A stretch of 64,000 nt of DNA from Emiliania huxleyi CCMP1516. Its lineage: Eukaryota; Haptophyta; Isochrysidales; Noelaerhabdaceae. This document shows, in pieces, positions 50,300 to 60,377 of the stretch; position 1 is the stretch's first letter, and every line of letters starts with the position of its first letter. Location: the NCBI RefSeq assembly GCF_000372725.1, contig NW_005199975.1:70461-134460 (forward strand), read 5' to 3'. The notes below the pieces were generated by a model. That model did no database searches, was not told the origin of the DNA, and saw only the letters and a list, made by a program, of their open reading frames with translations. The position numbers and the translations under genes are program-made.

Positions 50300-50950
50300 C
50301 TGCGTTCCGAGATCTCTTTGGCAGGTGCGAGGGCGCCATCACTTGGGCACGCAACCACTGCGCCGGCAACCCGCGTTGCGACCACAAGGTGGGCTATTGG
50401 GGCCCTGACGGCGTGGAGCTCGGCCGTGACTCGCCGCTCGTGCTCTTCCAGTGGTACCTCGCCAACCGTCCGGACCGCGATTGTGAGGGCTGCGGCTGCG
50501 AGCACGGCGACGGCACCTGCGCCGGCTGCCTCGACACGCAGGGCTGCCCACAGCCGTGCCAGGCGGACCTCGATGCCGCTCTCCAGGCTCCGCCCCGCGC
50601 CCTGCCAGTGGTCCCGCCCGAGACAGCCACGCCGCGCGCGTCCCCTCGCCCCGCGACGGTCGGCGACCTCTCGACGCACCCCGCCGCCGCGTGGGTTGCT
50701 GCGCGAGGGGGAGAGACGGGCTGCTGCCGGGCCGCGGACGGCGGGCTCGGCGTGTTTGAGGGGCAGTGTGGGGCCTCGACGAGGCCGGCTGCCGCGCCTC
50801 GTGCCTCGATAAGGGGCAGGCGTGCGTCGCCATCGAGTTGTTGCGCAAGGGGCGCCACCTCAAGTGCGAGCTTCACTCCGGGCTGGTCTCTCACGCCGTC
50901 CCTGTCCCGGGCTGCTCGTGCTGGCTCAGGCTGCTGTGAGGACTGACACT
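50300..50950 (+). CDS. Cys-rich, probably secreted protein with an apple/PAN-like tail; possibly broken
   Basis: The plus strand reads ITWARNHCAGNPRCDHKVGY, CEGCGCEHGDGTCAGCLDTQ, GCPQPCQADLDAAL, a Pro/Ala-rich linker, then GCCRAADGGLGVFEGQC. In another frame follows LDEAGCRASCLDKGQACVAI, ELLRKGRHLKCELHS, VPGCSCWLRL. The two halves together give the C-x3-C...CxAIEL...CELH spacing of PAN/apple-like modules in algal extracellular proteins. The frame changes near 50770, with no obvious intron. It is therefore either a frameshift or a very short unresolved intron. No signal peptide is seen; a 5' exon may be missing. Confidence 0.45.
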
Positions 50951-51562
50951 GAGGTAGAGAATTGAGAATCGCGCATATGTGTATTACATGCTGGTGCATA
51001 CGCACCTCGACAACGTGCCACAAGCTGGATGATGGCAGTGCATACGCACCTCGACAATGTATGTGCCACAAATGCCCCGCGTGCGGTGATGCCATGTATT
51101 GTGGGGACTGACAGACTGTTCTTTCTTCACCTTATCACCTACCTACCCATACCGTTTTGTTCGCGTTGGTGTCCAGTCCGAGCCTGACTGTTCTTCACCT
51201 TCCTACAACAACAAAACCTACCTACCTACCTACCTACCTACCTCCTTCCTCGCCCGGCTCTGACACCCCACCACGTCCACCGGATAAACTTTTTTCTTAA
51301 AACGCTGAAATTCAAAAACGCTCAAATTCAAAAAACAGCGGCCGCGGGGTGTGTATTCGCCGAGGTACCTTGGCTATAGTGCGCGGTTCCGGGTCTGGGG
51401 GGTGAGGGGCGCCCACGCCAAGGGAGAGAATGGAGGCGGGGAGAGTGCCATACGGTGGTAATACACGGCTACGTGAGTACGTGGGTCCCGGGGTTCTATG
51501 TTGTGGCATCATCGCCGAGGTGCGAGGACCATCCAATGCTGCCGTAGATGATGGGCATACGC
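50951..51562. other. Intergenic; dispersed repeat and (CTAC)n
   Basis: A duplicated GTGCATACGCACCTCGACAA (50995 and 51040), a reverse copy of the GTGAAGAACAG...GGTATGGGTG repeat at about 51148-51206, and (CTAC)n at 51216-51243. Confidence 0.7.
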
Positions 51563-51800
51563 TTAGAAGATCTTGTCGCCCGAGATGAGCTCCTGAGCGA
51601 CCATGCCGGCGATGCCGATCATCGCAAGGCGGCCGTTGTTGATCTCCTTGGCCTGCATCGACTCGAGGTCGGCCTGGGTCTTTGGGGGAGGCCGGCCGGG
51701 TCGAACATGAAGTCGCCCGCGATGCGCTTCTCGCCGGTGGCGAACTCGTCTTTGATCTCGAAGGGGTCGCTGACGCATTCGATCGTGAAGAAAGATGCGG
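51563..51800 (-). pseudogene. Fucoxanthin-chlorophyll a/c-binding protein, C-terminal fragment with frameshift
   Basis: The minus strand carries KRIAGDFMFDPAGL in one frame and then, in another, LESMQAKEINNGRLAMIGIA, GMVAQELISGDKIF and stop: the third-helix region and tail of plastid light-harvesting antenna proteins. The frame is lost at a run of five C around 51690. Everything upstream of VSDPFEIKDEF is missing. A promoter-like AAGAATTCTTCTTCTCG lies just upstream (about 51800-51822), so the fragment may have been fused to a foreign 5' flank. Confidence 0.75.
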
Positions 51801-51875
51801 CGCGAGAAGAAGAATTCTTAAAATGTGTGCTGTGAGAGAGAGTTGTTTTGTTTAAATTCTTCTTAAAATACAAGC

Positions 51876-52008
51876 CTCTCTCACAGCACACTGGCACGAC
51901 AAGGGCGCGGACTGGCGCGGACTGGCACACACACCGGCTCACCACCGGAGCCGCCTAAGCGACTCCGTTAAGAACGGCAATGCATTCCGCACCATGCACA
52001 ATGCCGCT
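51876..52008 (+). repeat. ~130-bp dispersed repeat, copy 2
   Basis: See 49611-49743. It ends about 85 bases before the FAD4-like start codon and may supply part of its 5' UTR. Confidence 0.85.
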
Positions 52009-52093
52009 TACCCGAAGAAGAATCTCGAAGAAGAAAAGATCTGCCCCGAGCATCGGCGACGACAACACACCGGCGTCGAATAAAACCACGGCG

Positions 52094-53183
52094 ATGCTCT
52101 GCGCCGCGCTCCCGCTCGCCGCGGCCATCGTGCGAGGTCCGCCCATCCTCCGTTATGGCTCCGCCGCCATCGACTCGCGGGGCGCTCCGTCCCTGATCGC
52201 GCCGTCGGCTGTCGCCTCGGCTCTCGAGGGCACCGACTCGGCGCTCGACAGCATGGACCTGGCCGCGCTCGCTCTCGACGGCAGCTTCCGCCCCACGCGC
52301 GGGCCGGACGGCCGCCTCGAGCCGGTCCTCACGCTGCCCGGCGATTCGCTCGAGACGACGCCTCCGATGGGCGCGGTCACCGTCTCCAGCACTGTGGCGA
52401 CGATCGGCGTGGCGCTCGCCTTTGTGCGCAGCGGCAGCCCGCTGCCGCCGCTGCTCGGCGTGGCGGCCGGCGCGCTGCTCGGCGAGCTCTTCAGCGGCGC
52501 GTTCCACTGGGCCACCGATAACTACCGCCGCCTCGAGACGCCCGTCGTCGGCTTCGCGTGCGCCGCGTTCCAGGGCCACCACCTCGCCCCTTGGACCATC
52601 TCGCACCGCTCCGTGTTCAACAATGTCTACAAGATCGCGGGCGCGACTCTCCCGCTCCTCGGCCTCGGGCTCGCGCTGCTGCCGCCGAGCGGCGCGGCCT
52701 GCGCCGCCGTCATGTTCTACCTGCAGCTGGTCGCACAAGAGTTCCACCGCTGGCGTGCTGCGGCACGCTCGAAGCCGCCCAGGTCGAGGGGGAGAGCGCG
52801 CCACGCGCTCACGCTGCGAAGTAGGTCCCACACGCCCCCCTCGCAGCTTCCCGAGTGGAAGCGGCGGCTGCAGCGCGCTGGAGTCGCGCTTCCGGTCCGC
52901 GCGCACCTCACGCAAAGCTGTCCAGGAGACACGTCGACGGCATGCCCGAGACATGTCCCGTAGGTGCCGGAGCACATCGCGCACCACAAGCCGCCCTTCG
53001 ACAAGCACTATTGCATCCTCACCGGCCGGCTGAACCGGGTCCTCGAGCACGAGTGGGCGGCCCTGGACCCGTCCTGGACATGTCCACGACACTTCCCTGA
53101 CATGTCCCATAGGTCCTCGACTCCGAGCCCGTGCTGCTGTGGCGGCGGCTCGAGGCGCGCGCGTTCGCACGCACGCACGCACA

Positions 53184-53227
<44 letters not shown>

Positions 53228-53581
53228 CACGCCTCTCTCCCAGAGCGCACCGGGCCTTGCACCTTTGAATGCCGTGAGTCGCGAGGGCTGCCCTGGCCCT
53301 TGCCCCACCACCTCGTGTGAGTGTGGAGGAGGTGACCTTGCCTTTCCTTGCCCTGCGAGGAGGGCGACTTCCTCGCCGACCTCGTCCAGGTGCTGAGCAT
53401 GCGAAAGTTTGTTGCTCAGCTGGTTCGCCGCCTCCCTCAGGGTGCTGCGAACCTCCTTTCCAAACGGAAAAAAGAAAACCAAACCTATCGCGTGCGTCGC
53501 CCATCTCTCCCTGGAGATGACTGCTTTATTTATTTTATTAGCATACAAAAAATAGGTCAAGAGTCCCAGAAATCCCGATGA
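52094..53581 (+). CDS. FAD4/TMEM189-type lipid desaturase
   Basis: The ATG at 52094 opens a hydrophobic leader (MLCAALPLAAAIVRG), fitting a plastid bipartite signal. From about residue 130 the His-rich desaturase core appears: GELFSGAFHWATDNY, AFQGHHLAPWTISHR, QLVAQEFHRW, then after introns EHIAHHKPPFDKHYCILTGR and LNRVLDSEPVLLWRRLE. These are the histidine clusters of the plasmanylethanolamine desaturase/FAD4/CarF family. In plastids FAD4 makes the trans-3 double bond of 16:1 in phosphatidylglycerol; that substrate is inferred from kinship. Introns: one near 52745-52850 not resolved; about 52925-52962 with GACATGTCC filler; about 53041-53112; and one holding a GCAC microsatellite plus a SINE-like copy. 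The last exon (53349-53581) is the least certain part. Confidence 0.8.
53165..53231. repeat. (GCAC)n microsatellite
   Basis: About fifteen GCAC units, just left of a SINE-like copy inside the FAD4-like gene. Confidence 0.95.
53240..53352 (+). mobile_element. SINE-like dispersed repeat, copy D
   Basis: Diverged copy (GGGCCTTGCACCTTTGAATGC, CCCCACCACCTCGTGTGAG, CCTTGCCTTTCCTTGCC). Sits in an intron, as copy A does. Confidence 0.65.
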
Positions 53582-54147
53582 TTCACACAGTCCGTGTGTG
53601 ATGCACGCCCTGCGAGGCTGCGAGCGGGGCGGGGTGTTACGCGCTGTGCCTCTGGTGCACCACCAGCTGGTGCTCAGCACGCTCCTCGAGCAGGCGGCGC
53701 AAGAGTGATGCGAGGCACGGTCACGCTTTTGCTGCTGCACGCGCCAGGAGGCGTCAGCAGTCTGAGTCTCGTTTGGCCTCACGCCGGCGCTATGGTCGAA
53801 ATGGGGGTGAAAGATAAGAACAGACCAGTCACACAACTGAGAGGGGGGGGGGGGGGGGGCTCTCACGCCGCGGGGAAGGACTAGCACGCCGCACAGGACG
53901 ACAGCAGCCCGCGCAAGAGCCTTGCATCGCGAGAGCGCGGCCGGCGCAGAGCGGCTCGCGGCCGAGAGCGCGACAGCGGCTCGGGCATCTAGGCGAAGAC
54001 GCGGCGGACCCCCATCATCCACGCCAGTCCGACGGGTGGTAGCGGGGGATGTCCCTGCTGGTGGCTTGTCTGAAAGGCGTCGGCACACGACACTTGCCGA
54101 TTGATGTGCGCGAAGCGGAGGTTTGTTTCCATCCCCCCAGAGCGCCG
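53582..54147. other. No gene seen; G homopolymer
   Basis: A run of about 18 G near 53843-53860. Short frames only. Confidence 0.5.
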
Positions 54148-54792
54148 CTAGTTGCCCTCCTCGTTACCCACCACGGCCACCGCCGCGACGGCATCGGGCG
54201 CTTGAAGCCCAATCGTGGGCTCGTTGGTAGTCTTTTCGCCGCTGACCGTGTTGCGCCAGTATTTCTGTCCTGTGGGCAGTTCGCCAACGTACACCCAGCT
54301 CTGGACAACAGCGGGCTGTTCGGTCGTTTCATCGCCAGTGACTACGTTGCGCCAGCAGGGCTGCCCTGCGGCGGTCTCGCCCCCAGGCACCCAGCCGTCC
54401 TCCTCGGCGGTCACCTCCGTGGTCTTCATCCCCCCACCCCTCTTGATGTACAGTCCGGCACAGGGACAGTCCGCCAGTCCACGTTTGCGTCTATGTTTGA
54501 TGATGAGGATAGCTGCAACGATGCAAAGGATGAGGAGGAGGCAGACTGCTAGTGGAACTCCAACGACGAGTGCCGTTATGGTGGCACAATCGTTGATTTC
54601 GCAAAATGGAGGTGGCGGCGGCGTTGGGGCCTTGTTTGGCGGGTAGGGCGGATGGGCCGGAGGTGGCAACGGCGCTTCGCCGGGCGGATACGGCGGCGGC
54701 GGCGGCGGCGACGGCGGCGGCGGCCGGGGTGCCGGCGGCCGGGGTGCCGGCGGCGGCGGCGAGGTGCCCCAGGTCGGAATCGGTTCCGACAT
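54148..54792 (-). CDS. Single-pass membrane protein: Pro-rich ectodomain and two WW-like cytoplasmic repeats
   Basis: Intact frame of 214 codons from the ATG at 54792. Residues 1-60 are Pro-rich (PPPPAPRPPAP, extensin/pherophorin-like); one membrane helix follows (ITALVVGVPLAVCLLLILCI...ILII), then KHRRKR as a stop-transfer signal. The cytoplasmic part has two related units: WVPGGETAAGQPCWRNVVTG (DETTEQP) and WVYVGELPTGQKYWRNTVSG (EKTTNEP). The W, G-x-x-YW-x-N-x-x-(S/T)-G and P spacing is that of WW domains, but the second signature Trp is replaced by Thr in both. No signal peptide; a 5' exon may be missing. Function unknown; a sensor or wall-linked receptor is a guess. Confidence 0.6.
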   Translation of the reverse strand: MSEPIPTWGTSPPPPAPRPPAPRPPPPSPPPPPPYPPGEAPLPPPAHPPYPPNKAPTPPPPPFCEINDCATITALVVGVPLAVCLLLILCIVAAILIIKHRRKRGLADCPCAGLYIKRGGGMKTTEVTAEEDGWVPGGETAAGQPCWRNVVTGDETTEQPAVVQSWVYVGELPTGQKYWRNTVSGEKTTNEPTIGLQAPDAVAAVAVVGNEEGN

Positions 54793-56310
54793 CGCAGGAG
54801 GCGCCCCTCCTGGACGGCCGGTGAGTACGCGTATTTCCTCGTGCCTGGTCTATCTATCCTTAATTCCGCTGCATGCACCGAATCCGATGCTCTTTTATAA
54901 TTACCAACCCACGACGCCCTCTACGCTGGGGCGCCGGCGCGCTTTGGCCAAGCGTACAAGGGAGGCGAAGGGGGGGGGGGGGGGGGACCCCCAGGAAGGA
55001 AGGAGGGAAGGAAGGAAGAAAGGAAAGAACCCTTTTTCGTGCGTGCGCTGTTTATTGAGCACTTGAGCACTGGATAGGGTCGGTTCCGCATGGTACGGGA
55101 CCCCTCGATCGTCTCGCCCTCCCTCACTGGTGTGTTCATTGGCTGTTTATTTATTAGTGACCGAGTACTTCGACGTGCCGTCAACTCCCCACAACTTCCC
55201 TCAACGTTGCTATCGGCATCTGCACCACTGCAAGCTTCAGAGGTCGTAGGTATGTGGCACCGCCAATATGGCGGGCCATTGCCGAAAGCAACGTGCCCCT
55301 AGAAGCTAGATTCTGGTACTTCAGGGTCGGGTTCTGCCTGCCACGCAGACCCCGCGACTTTGGAGGCCAGGGTGCGCCAAGGTTTATGCCTCCCACGCGC
55401 ATGCTCAGTCCCAGCAGCACTTAGCCCCAGGTCGAGGGCCTGTACGAATGACTTACCGTACGGGCCCGACCGGGTTCTTGCTTCTGACTACATGCGCGGC
55501 CCAGCCTCCTCCCAAGAGACAAGGGCTGGGCGTGCTCCTCACTCCCAGTGTTGCGTTCCTTTGGCAAGGGCGCTTCATGTAACATGCCGAGGTTTGCTCC
55601 GCCTCCGAGGAGCCCACAGAGCCCGTCTATACAACTGATAATGCGAGCAAGTGCATCTCTCCTTTGTTTGCACTATGACCTGTCGCTGTTCCCCGAGTAT
55701 CGGATGGGCACCTTCAGGCCAAGGCACGAGGGGGTCTGTCCTAGGGTCTGTCAGTGGAAAACCACTTCACAGCTATGCCTTGCTCCTTTAGGTGCTCTTA
55801 GTATGTTCTGACTTATCCGTCCCTGACTGCCTGAGTACACTCCCTTCGTATTGTCTTGTACTCGGCAATATGTATGTAGTAAGGTGAAGAACAGTCAGGC
55901 TCGGACTGGACACCAACGCGGTATGGGTGGACGCAAGACAGATGATGACGACACGCACGAGCGACACACAGACACAAACAAGCTCACAAGACACACAGCC
56001 AGCGGGCTGCCACACATCCTGAGTGGGCGTACACATCACTCAGGCCACGTCCCCCCTGTCGCCCCCCCCAGCACTCCAACTCGGCGTCCTGTGGGTGTGT
56101 TCACAGTCTTGTGTGAATTTCGGCGCCGCCGAAATTCAAGGTCCGTCGGTCTCTTTTGACCGCGGCGTTAGAGAGAGCTTTGCTACATGTTGCCTTTTGT
56201 CTTCTCTCTGGCGCTCCCGCTCTTGGCCGGTGTGAATCCACACCTCCGTGTTTTTCTTCTTTCCCCGGCCCCTTCACTGGCAACCCACGACGGCCATTGA
56301 GAGCCGTCCG
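54793..56310. other. Intergenic; repeats only
   Basis: G homopolymer (54970-54986), GGAAGGAA-type purine tract (54990-55030) and a copy of the GTGAAGAACAG...GGTATGGGTG repeat at 55878-55931. No supported coding sequence. Confidence 0.5.
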
Positions 56311-57288
56311 ATGCCCACGGTGGACGGCAGGCTGACTGTCGGTGCCGCTGCGGCCGGCTACATTCTCTGGAAGGGCTGGAAGAGCCTGGCGGTACCGGCG
56401 TGCGTGGAAGGCGAAGGGCTCACGGTCTTCAAGTGGTTCTTCTCGCCGCCCGCTCGCTTGGTGCACGTCACAACGCTGCTGTCCAAGGCGCCGGCCACAT
56501 TTCACGAGATTGACCTCTCGCTGGGGCAGCAGCTGCAGTGGTGGTTTCTGCGCGTCAATCCCGCGCATCAGGTCCCGGCGTGCGTGGAGGGCGGACAGTT
56601 CATGGCTGAGTCTCGAGATCTGGCTCGCCACATCTTTGAAAAGTATAACACGGATCCGGCAAACGACCACTGGTACCCTCGAGATCCTGCCAGGCGGCGG
56701 GCGGTGGACGAGTGGATGGACTGGTCCAAGCCGCTGCATCTCTGCATAGAGTCGCAGGTGGCGCTCCGCCTCGCCGCGACGCCTGGCATGCCGTGGCGCG
56801 AGAACTACGGGATTGTGCCGGTCCTGGTCGGATCGTTGCTCGATCCGCCAGGAGGGAGGGAGTCACTCTTGGCGTCGAAGCTGCGGGAGCATCTCGACGA
56901 CGCAGAGAGGATAATCAGCAAGCGGTCGATCGGCGGCGTGGCAGATCTGAACCTGGGCGACCTAACCACGCTGCAGGAGGTGTGCATGGCCTTCGAGTGC
57001 TTCGAGGGGACAACCGAGATCATCCCCTCCTCGACGAGCCTATGGAAGGAGTACCCGCACCTCGCGCACCTGTACGACGTCTTCCAGGGCGTTCCGGAGT
57101 TTACGGCGGTGCACGCGCCGTTCCTGGCCTTTTGCAAGCGGTACCGCCAGGTGCGAGGCCTCAAGGACACGCCACTGACGAGGGCGAGAGGCGTGCTGAC
57201 CACGATCTCCTCCTTCCTCCCATACGCCATATGGAACGCGGTTCTCGCCAAGCTCTACCCATTCGGACCGCGCCAGCGGCAGAGGTAG
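56311..57288 (+). CDS. Glutathione S-transferase-like protein
   Basis: Single open exon of 325 codons from the ATG at 56311. A hydrophobic N-terminal segment (VGAAAAGYILWKGWKSLAV) precedes a thioredoxin-fold stretch: FKWFFSPPARLVHVTTLLSK, FHEIDL, the loop VNPAHQVPACVEGG (cis-Pro region) and the FMAESRDLARHIFEKY helix (E-S-R/D position). An alpha-helical C-terminal domain follows (RRAVDEWMDW, LTTLQEVCMAFECFEG), as in theta-like GSTs, which use or bind glutathione. It is longer than usual (about 220 residues) because of the N-terminal segment and a basic tail. The lack of introns contrasts with its neighbours. Confidence 0.7.
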   Translation: MPTVDGRLTVGAAAAGYILWKGWKSLAVPACVEGEGLTVFKWFFSPPARLVHVTTLLSKAPATFHEIDLSLGQQLQWWFLRVNPAHQVPACVEGGQFMAESRDLARHIFEKYNTDPANDHWYPRDPARRRAVDEWMDWSKPLHLCIESQVALRLAATPGMPWRENYGIVPVLVGSLLDPPGGRESLLASKLREHLDDAERIISKRSIGGVADLNLGDLTTLQEVCMAFECFEGTTEIIPSSTSLWKEYPHLAHLYDVFQGVPEFTAVHAPFLAFCKRYRQVRGLKDTPLTRARGVLTTISSFLPYAIWNAVLAKLYPFGPRQRQR

Positions 57289-57458
57289 CTCTAGCTGTTG
57301 AGCTGTGTTGAGGTGTTGCGTGTTCCTGATTGATGTGTCAGTGTGTGCGGGCCGTGGCAGCGAGACGCCTAAGACGTAAGAGCTCATAGAGCCGTAAGGG
57401 GAAGAGGTAGAGAGATAAAGCCCGGTTCCTTGGCGTGAGAGTACAGTGAGAAAATACG

Positions 57459-57591
57459 TGAATGCCGTGGGGCTCCTGCCCGTGTCCGGGTGTGGAGATG
57501 CGAGGGTCGCCCCCCCTGCCCCCTTCGCCTGCCCGTTGCCCCACCAGGCTGCACCACTTTGTGTGTGTGGAGAAATTTACCTTACCTTACC
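57459..57591 (+). mobile_element. SINE-like dispersed repeat, copy E
   Basis: From GTGAATGCCGTGGGG to TTTACCTTACCTTACC, with a ~25-base insertion (CTTCGCCTGCCCGTTGCC) relative to the other copies. Lies between two convergent genes. Confidence 0.7.
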
Positions 57592-57715
57592 AACTTACGT
57601 AAAGGCGACTCACGCCGGCGAGACACGTGACCTCATGTAGCACACGGCTTGAGCGCGCGGCACGCTGGAGAGGGGCGCAGCGGCCCAGCGCGGGCAGGCG
57701 CGCGCTCACACGTAA

Positions 57716-58770
57716 TCACGAGAGCGACGCCGCCTTGATGTAAGACAGCTTCGGGAAGGCCTCCTTCAGGTAGGCGTTCCCCTCCTTTTGGATGCGCGGC
57801 TGGGAGGGCGCCTCGCCGTACCCAGAGTAGACCGCCTGCGCCACGTCGAAGCCCTGCACCACCTCCCCGATGGGCGCGAAGCCTAATGATAACATCAGAG
57901 AATAAGAGCAGGTCGAAGCCCTGCCTGTCCGAGGGGCGCGGGACAGCCTTGCTTGTCGAGGAAGAGGTTGTCCTGTTCACAGCGCAGACGTGTGAACAGA
58001 CGCCGCGCTCCGCCGGTGCTTGGTCGAGGAGGAGGTCGACCTTGTAGTTGATGAACATCTGGCTGGTGCGCGTGTTCGGGCCGGAGGTCGCAAAGACGAG
58101 CGTGCCTGACCACCTCGACATCATCTCGACATCATCTCGTGGGCCGACGGGCGGTGTCGGCATCAGCGAGCGGCGCCGCGAGAGTTGACCTCCTTGACCG
58201 GGTCGTCTGCAATGCGCGCGTTGCGGTACTTTGCGTTCAGCGCCTGACCAGCGCGTTTCGAGCTGAGGCCGTGTGTCTAGGAGGTTTCTCGGAAGTGTCT
58301 ACGAAGCGGCGCCGGGTCTCCGGCGAAGCCCAAACTGGCAGATGAAGCCGGGAACGACGCGGAAGAAGCGCGCGTCGTCATAAAAGCCCTCCCGCACGAG
58401 GGACTTGAACCGCTCCACGCCGATCGGCGCCCACTCCGGCTTCAGCTCGATGACCACACTCTTCACGTCGCTGTCCGAGAGCGCCTGTAGCATCGGGTTC
58501 GGTTTCAACAGGATGCTCCCGTGCTGCACAGCTCGACTTAGTGCTGCACGCCACGGAGAGAGTGAGGGTATTGCCGTCCGCTGCCGAGGCGGGCGCAGCC
58601 GCTGCGCCCGCCGTCACGGCGCCGATTCCGATCGCTGTGCGGCGGTCGACGCTATCGGCAAGGCTGATCGGCGTGTGCGCTGCGTCCACGGTTGGTCGCG
58701 CCACGCCGGGCAGCGGCTTCGTGTGTGTACTCAGGATGCCTGGCAGGCTGACGAGAGCGAGCGCGTGCAT
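57716..58770 (-). CDS. Cyclophilin-type peptidyl-prolyl isomerase, predicted thylakoid-lumenal
   Basis: The ATG at 58770 (minus) starts a long leader ending [20 protein letters not shown] (SA): twin Arg, hydrophobic core and A-x-A, the form of a Tat-type thylakoid-lumen signal. After an intron come [39 protein letters not shown] (with the catalytic Arg and the substrate-pocket Phe and Gln), [38 protein letters not shown] and [20 protein letters not shown], matching bacterial/plastid-type cyclophilins that catalyse prolyl isomerisation. The stop is at 57716-57718. Introns are short; one near 57880-58015 contains a GTTCACAG...GTGAACAG unit, and one near 58270-58310 contains GTGTCTAGGAG-type filler. 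Confidence 0.85.
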
Positions 58771-59185
58771 AACTCCGTCGCACAACACTGGGCACGGGAC
58801 TGGCGCGCACTGGCACTAACACAGGTACACCGCTGGAGCCGAGATATTCACACGCAGCTTTTGTGCCGCGTCCCGTGCCCCCGAGTTCATTTCATACTAT
58901 ACCAGCGCCAGGTGAGCCGCCTGGTCACGCCGTCGTCACACAAAGGCGTGAATATAGTGGTGTTACGTCAATCGAGCATACGGGCACCTCCGCATGGGGC
59001 GACGACTCTTCCACTCCTCGTGCGATTTTCTCAATCTCCCCGAGACGATGCCCGCCTACTGGCGCATCGCACTCAAAACGCATGGCGTCGTGTAGCCCTC
59101 CTTTTGGGAAAAAAAGAGAGAGCAGCTTGCCAGAGAGCAGCCGGAGAGGTGACGAGGGAACTGCAGGTAGTAGGCGCGTCCACCC
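58771..59185. other. Intergenic; diverged dispersed repeat
   Basis: 58775-58850 resembles the 49611/51876 repeat (GGGACTGGCGCGCACTGGCAC, CACCGCTGGAGCC). Nothing else seen. Confidence 0.5.
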
Positions 59186-60208
59186 TTACCACGGCGACGA
59201 TGGAGGCGGTGCCGGCTTTGGAAGCGGCGGCGCGGGCTTAGCATCAATTTGCAAACCAGAGGCGGCGACTGGCGGCGGGCAAGGCGCATGAGCCTCAGAA
59301 AGCCAGCGACCGGTGGTGGCCGAGGGGAACCGGGCCGTGCGATCGGTCGCTGATGCCTCCGCAGCTCCGAGTTTGAGCAAAGGAGCGGAGCTCTCGAGGG
59401 CGTCATCGAAGCGCGAGAAGGCGAAGCTTGTGGCGTGCGGAGTTGCCATCTCGTACATGCTCGCCTCGCCCTCGATGGCGCCCTCCGCCATGGCGCTTGT
59501 TCGAAACGTGCCCTGATCCGGATACTCGTCTGTCCTGCCGTGGCGAGGCGCCAAGGAAGAGAAGCTCTGCCCCACGATGCCGTGCGGGACTGAGCGGACG
59601 GGCCCGTCGCCCTTTGCGCTGAACCCGACGTCAACCCGGTGTCTCGGACCAGAGAGCCAGCCGTAAACATGGTTACCGCGGACGGTGACGGTCCAGTTGC
59701 CAATGGCAAATGTCGCGCTCGCCACGTCCATAGCCATCGAGAGCTCGTAGCATCTCTTGGAGCCACGCGCGCCAAAGGTGAAGGCACGGCCTCGGTCGCG
59801 GTCGTCGACGACGCCGCAGCTGCCGTTGATCACCTTCCACCCCCAGTTTTCCTCCATCAGCTGACTGGCCCAAAAGCTCGCCTTTGCTAGTTTCACCGTC
59901 TCGCGTGGACCCACACGCGCCACTACATGCACCTCGGTGATGAATGAGCCGTCGACCGTCAGTCGGCCATTATTGAGCACAAACCTGGCGTCTTCCGTCT
60001 TGACGTTGACAGATAGGCCTGGCGCGGAGAAGAAGTTATAGAGCTGGCCATTGCGCCCGCGGAAGTCTGCAAAGCCGCCGTGGGCAAAGCTGATGTGCGG
60101 GTCCTTTGCGACGTTGCTGCTGATTTCGCAGGGGTGCGTGTGGGACACCTCGTGGGAAGCCACGGGCGCCAGGAAGGGTGCGACTAGTAGCCACAGTAGA
60201 CGAGCCAT
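59186..60208 (-). CDS. Secreted vWD/root-cap-like protein, intact
   Basis: Intact frame of 340 codons from the ATG at 60208. Signal peptide ARLLWLLVAPFLAPVASHE; then KDPHISFAHGGFADFRGRNG, YNFFSAPGLSVNVKTED, ASFWASQLMEENWGW and SVPHGIVGQSF. The order DPH-x-DF-x-G ... LSVNV ... HGI-GQ parallels von Willebrand D and root-cap modules, in which the final HG-LGQ motif is typical. The C-terminal third is Pro-rich (PAPPLPKPAPPPSSP). Probably extracellular or coat-associated; role unknown. A truncated paralogue lies at 300-615, 59 kb away on the same strand. The start region is shared with a divergent gene at 60378 (170 bases apart). Confidence 0.7.
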   Translation of the reverse strand: MARLLWLLVAPFLAPVASHEVSHTHPCEISSNVAKDPHISFAHGGFADFRGRNGQLYNFFSAPGLSVNVKTEDARFVLNNGRLTVDGSFITEVHVVARVGPRETVKLAKASFWASQLMEENWGWKVINGSCGVVDDRDRGRAFTFGARGSKRCYELSMAMDVASATFAIGNWTVTVRGNHVYGWLSGPRHRVDVGFSAKGDGPVRSVPHGIVGQSFSSLAPRHGRTDEYPDQGTFRTSAMAEGAIEGEASMYEMATPHATSFAFSRFDDALESSAPLLKLGAAEASATDRTARFPSATTGRWLSEAHAPCPPPVAASGLQIDAKPAPPLPKPAPPPSSPW

Positions 60209-60377
60209 GCTAGAATTGTCGGCCAGCAGCAGCAGCACCGTGCGGGAGTCGACGGGCGCCCTATTAGCGTAGCATAGTTGCCGACGTTTGCAGGAAAATT
60301 GGGGGCCTGGCACTCAGACTCATTCGCCGGTGCAATCTCGTCTCGCCACGTTTTCGCAGCGTCATTCTTTGTTTTAG
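60209..60377. promoter_or_regulatory. Short bidirectional promoter region
   Basis: 169 bases separate the two divergent start codons, so both genes must be driven from here. TTTGTTTTAG lies just before the plus-strand ATG; no TATA box is evident. Confidence 0.4.

Noticed and set aside
51968-54088. Minus-strand open frame of 706 codons opposite the FAD4-like gene
   Set aside because: It is antisense to exons with clear His-motif homology, has no recognisable domain, and its openness follows from high GC.
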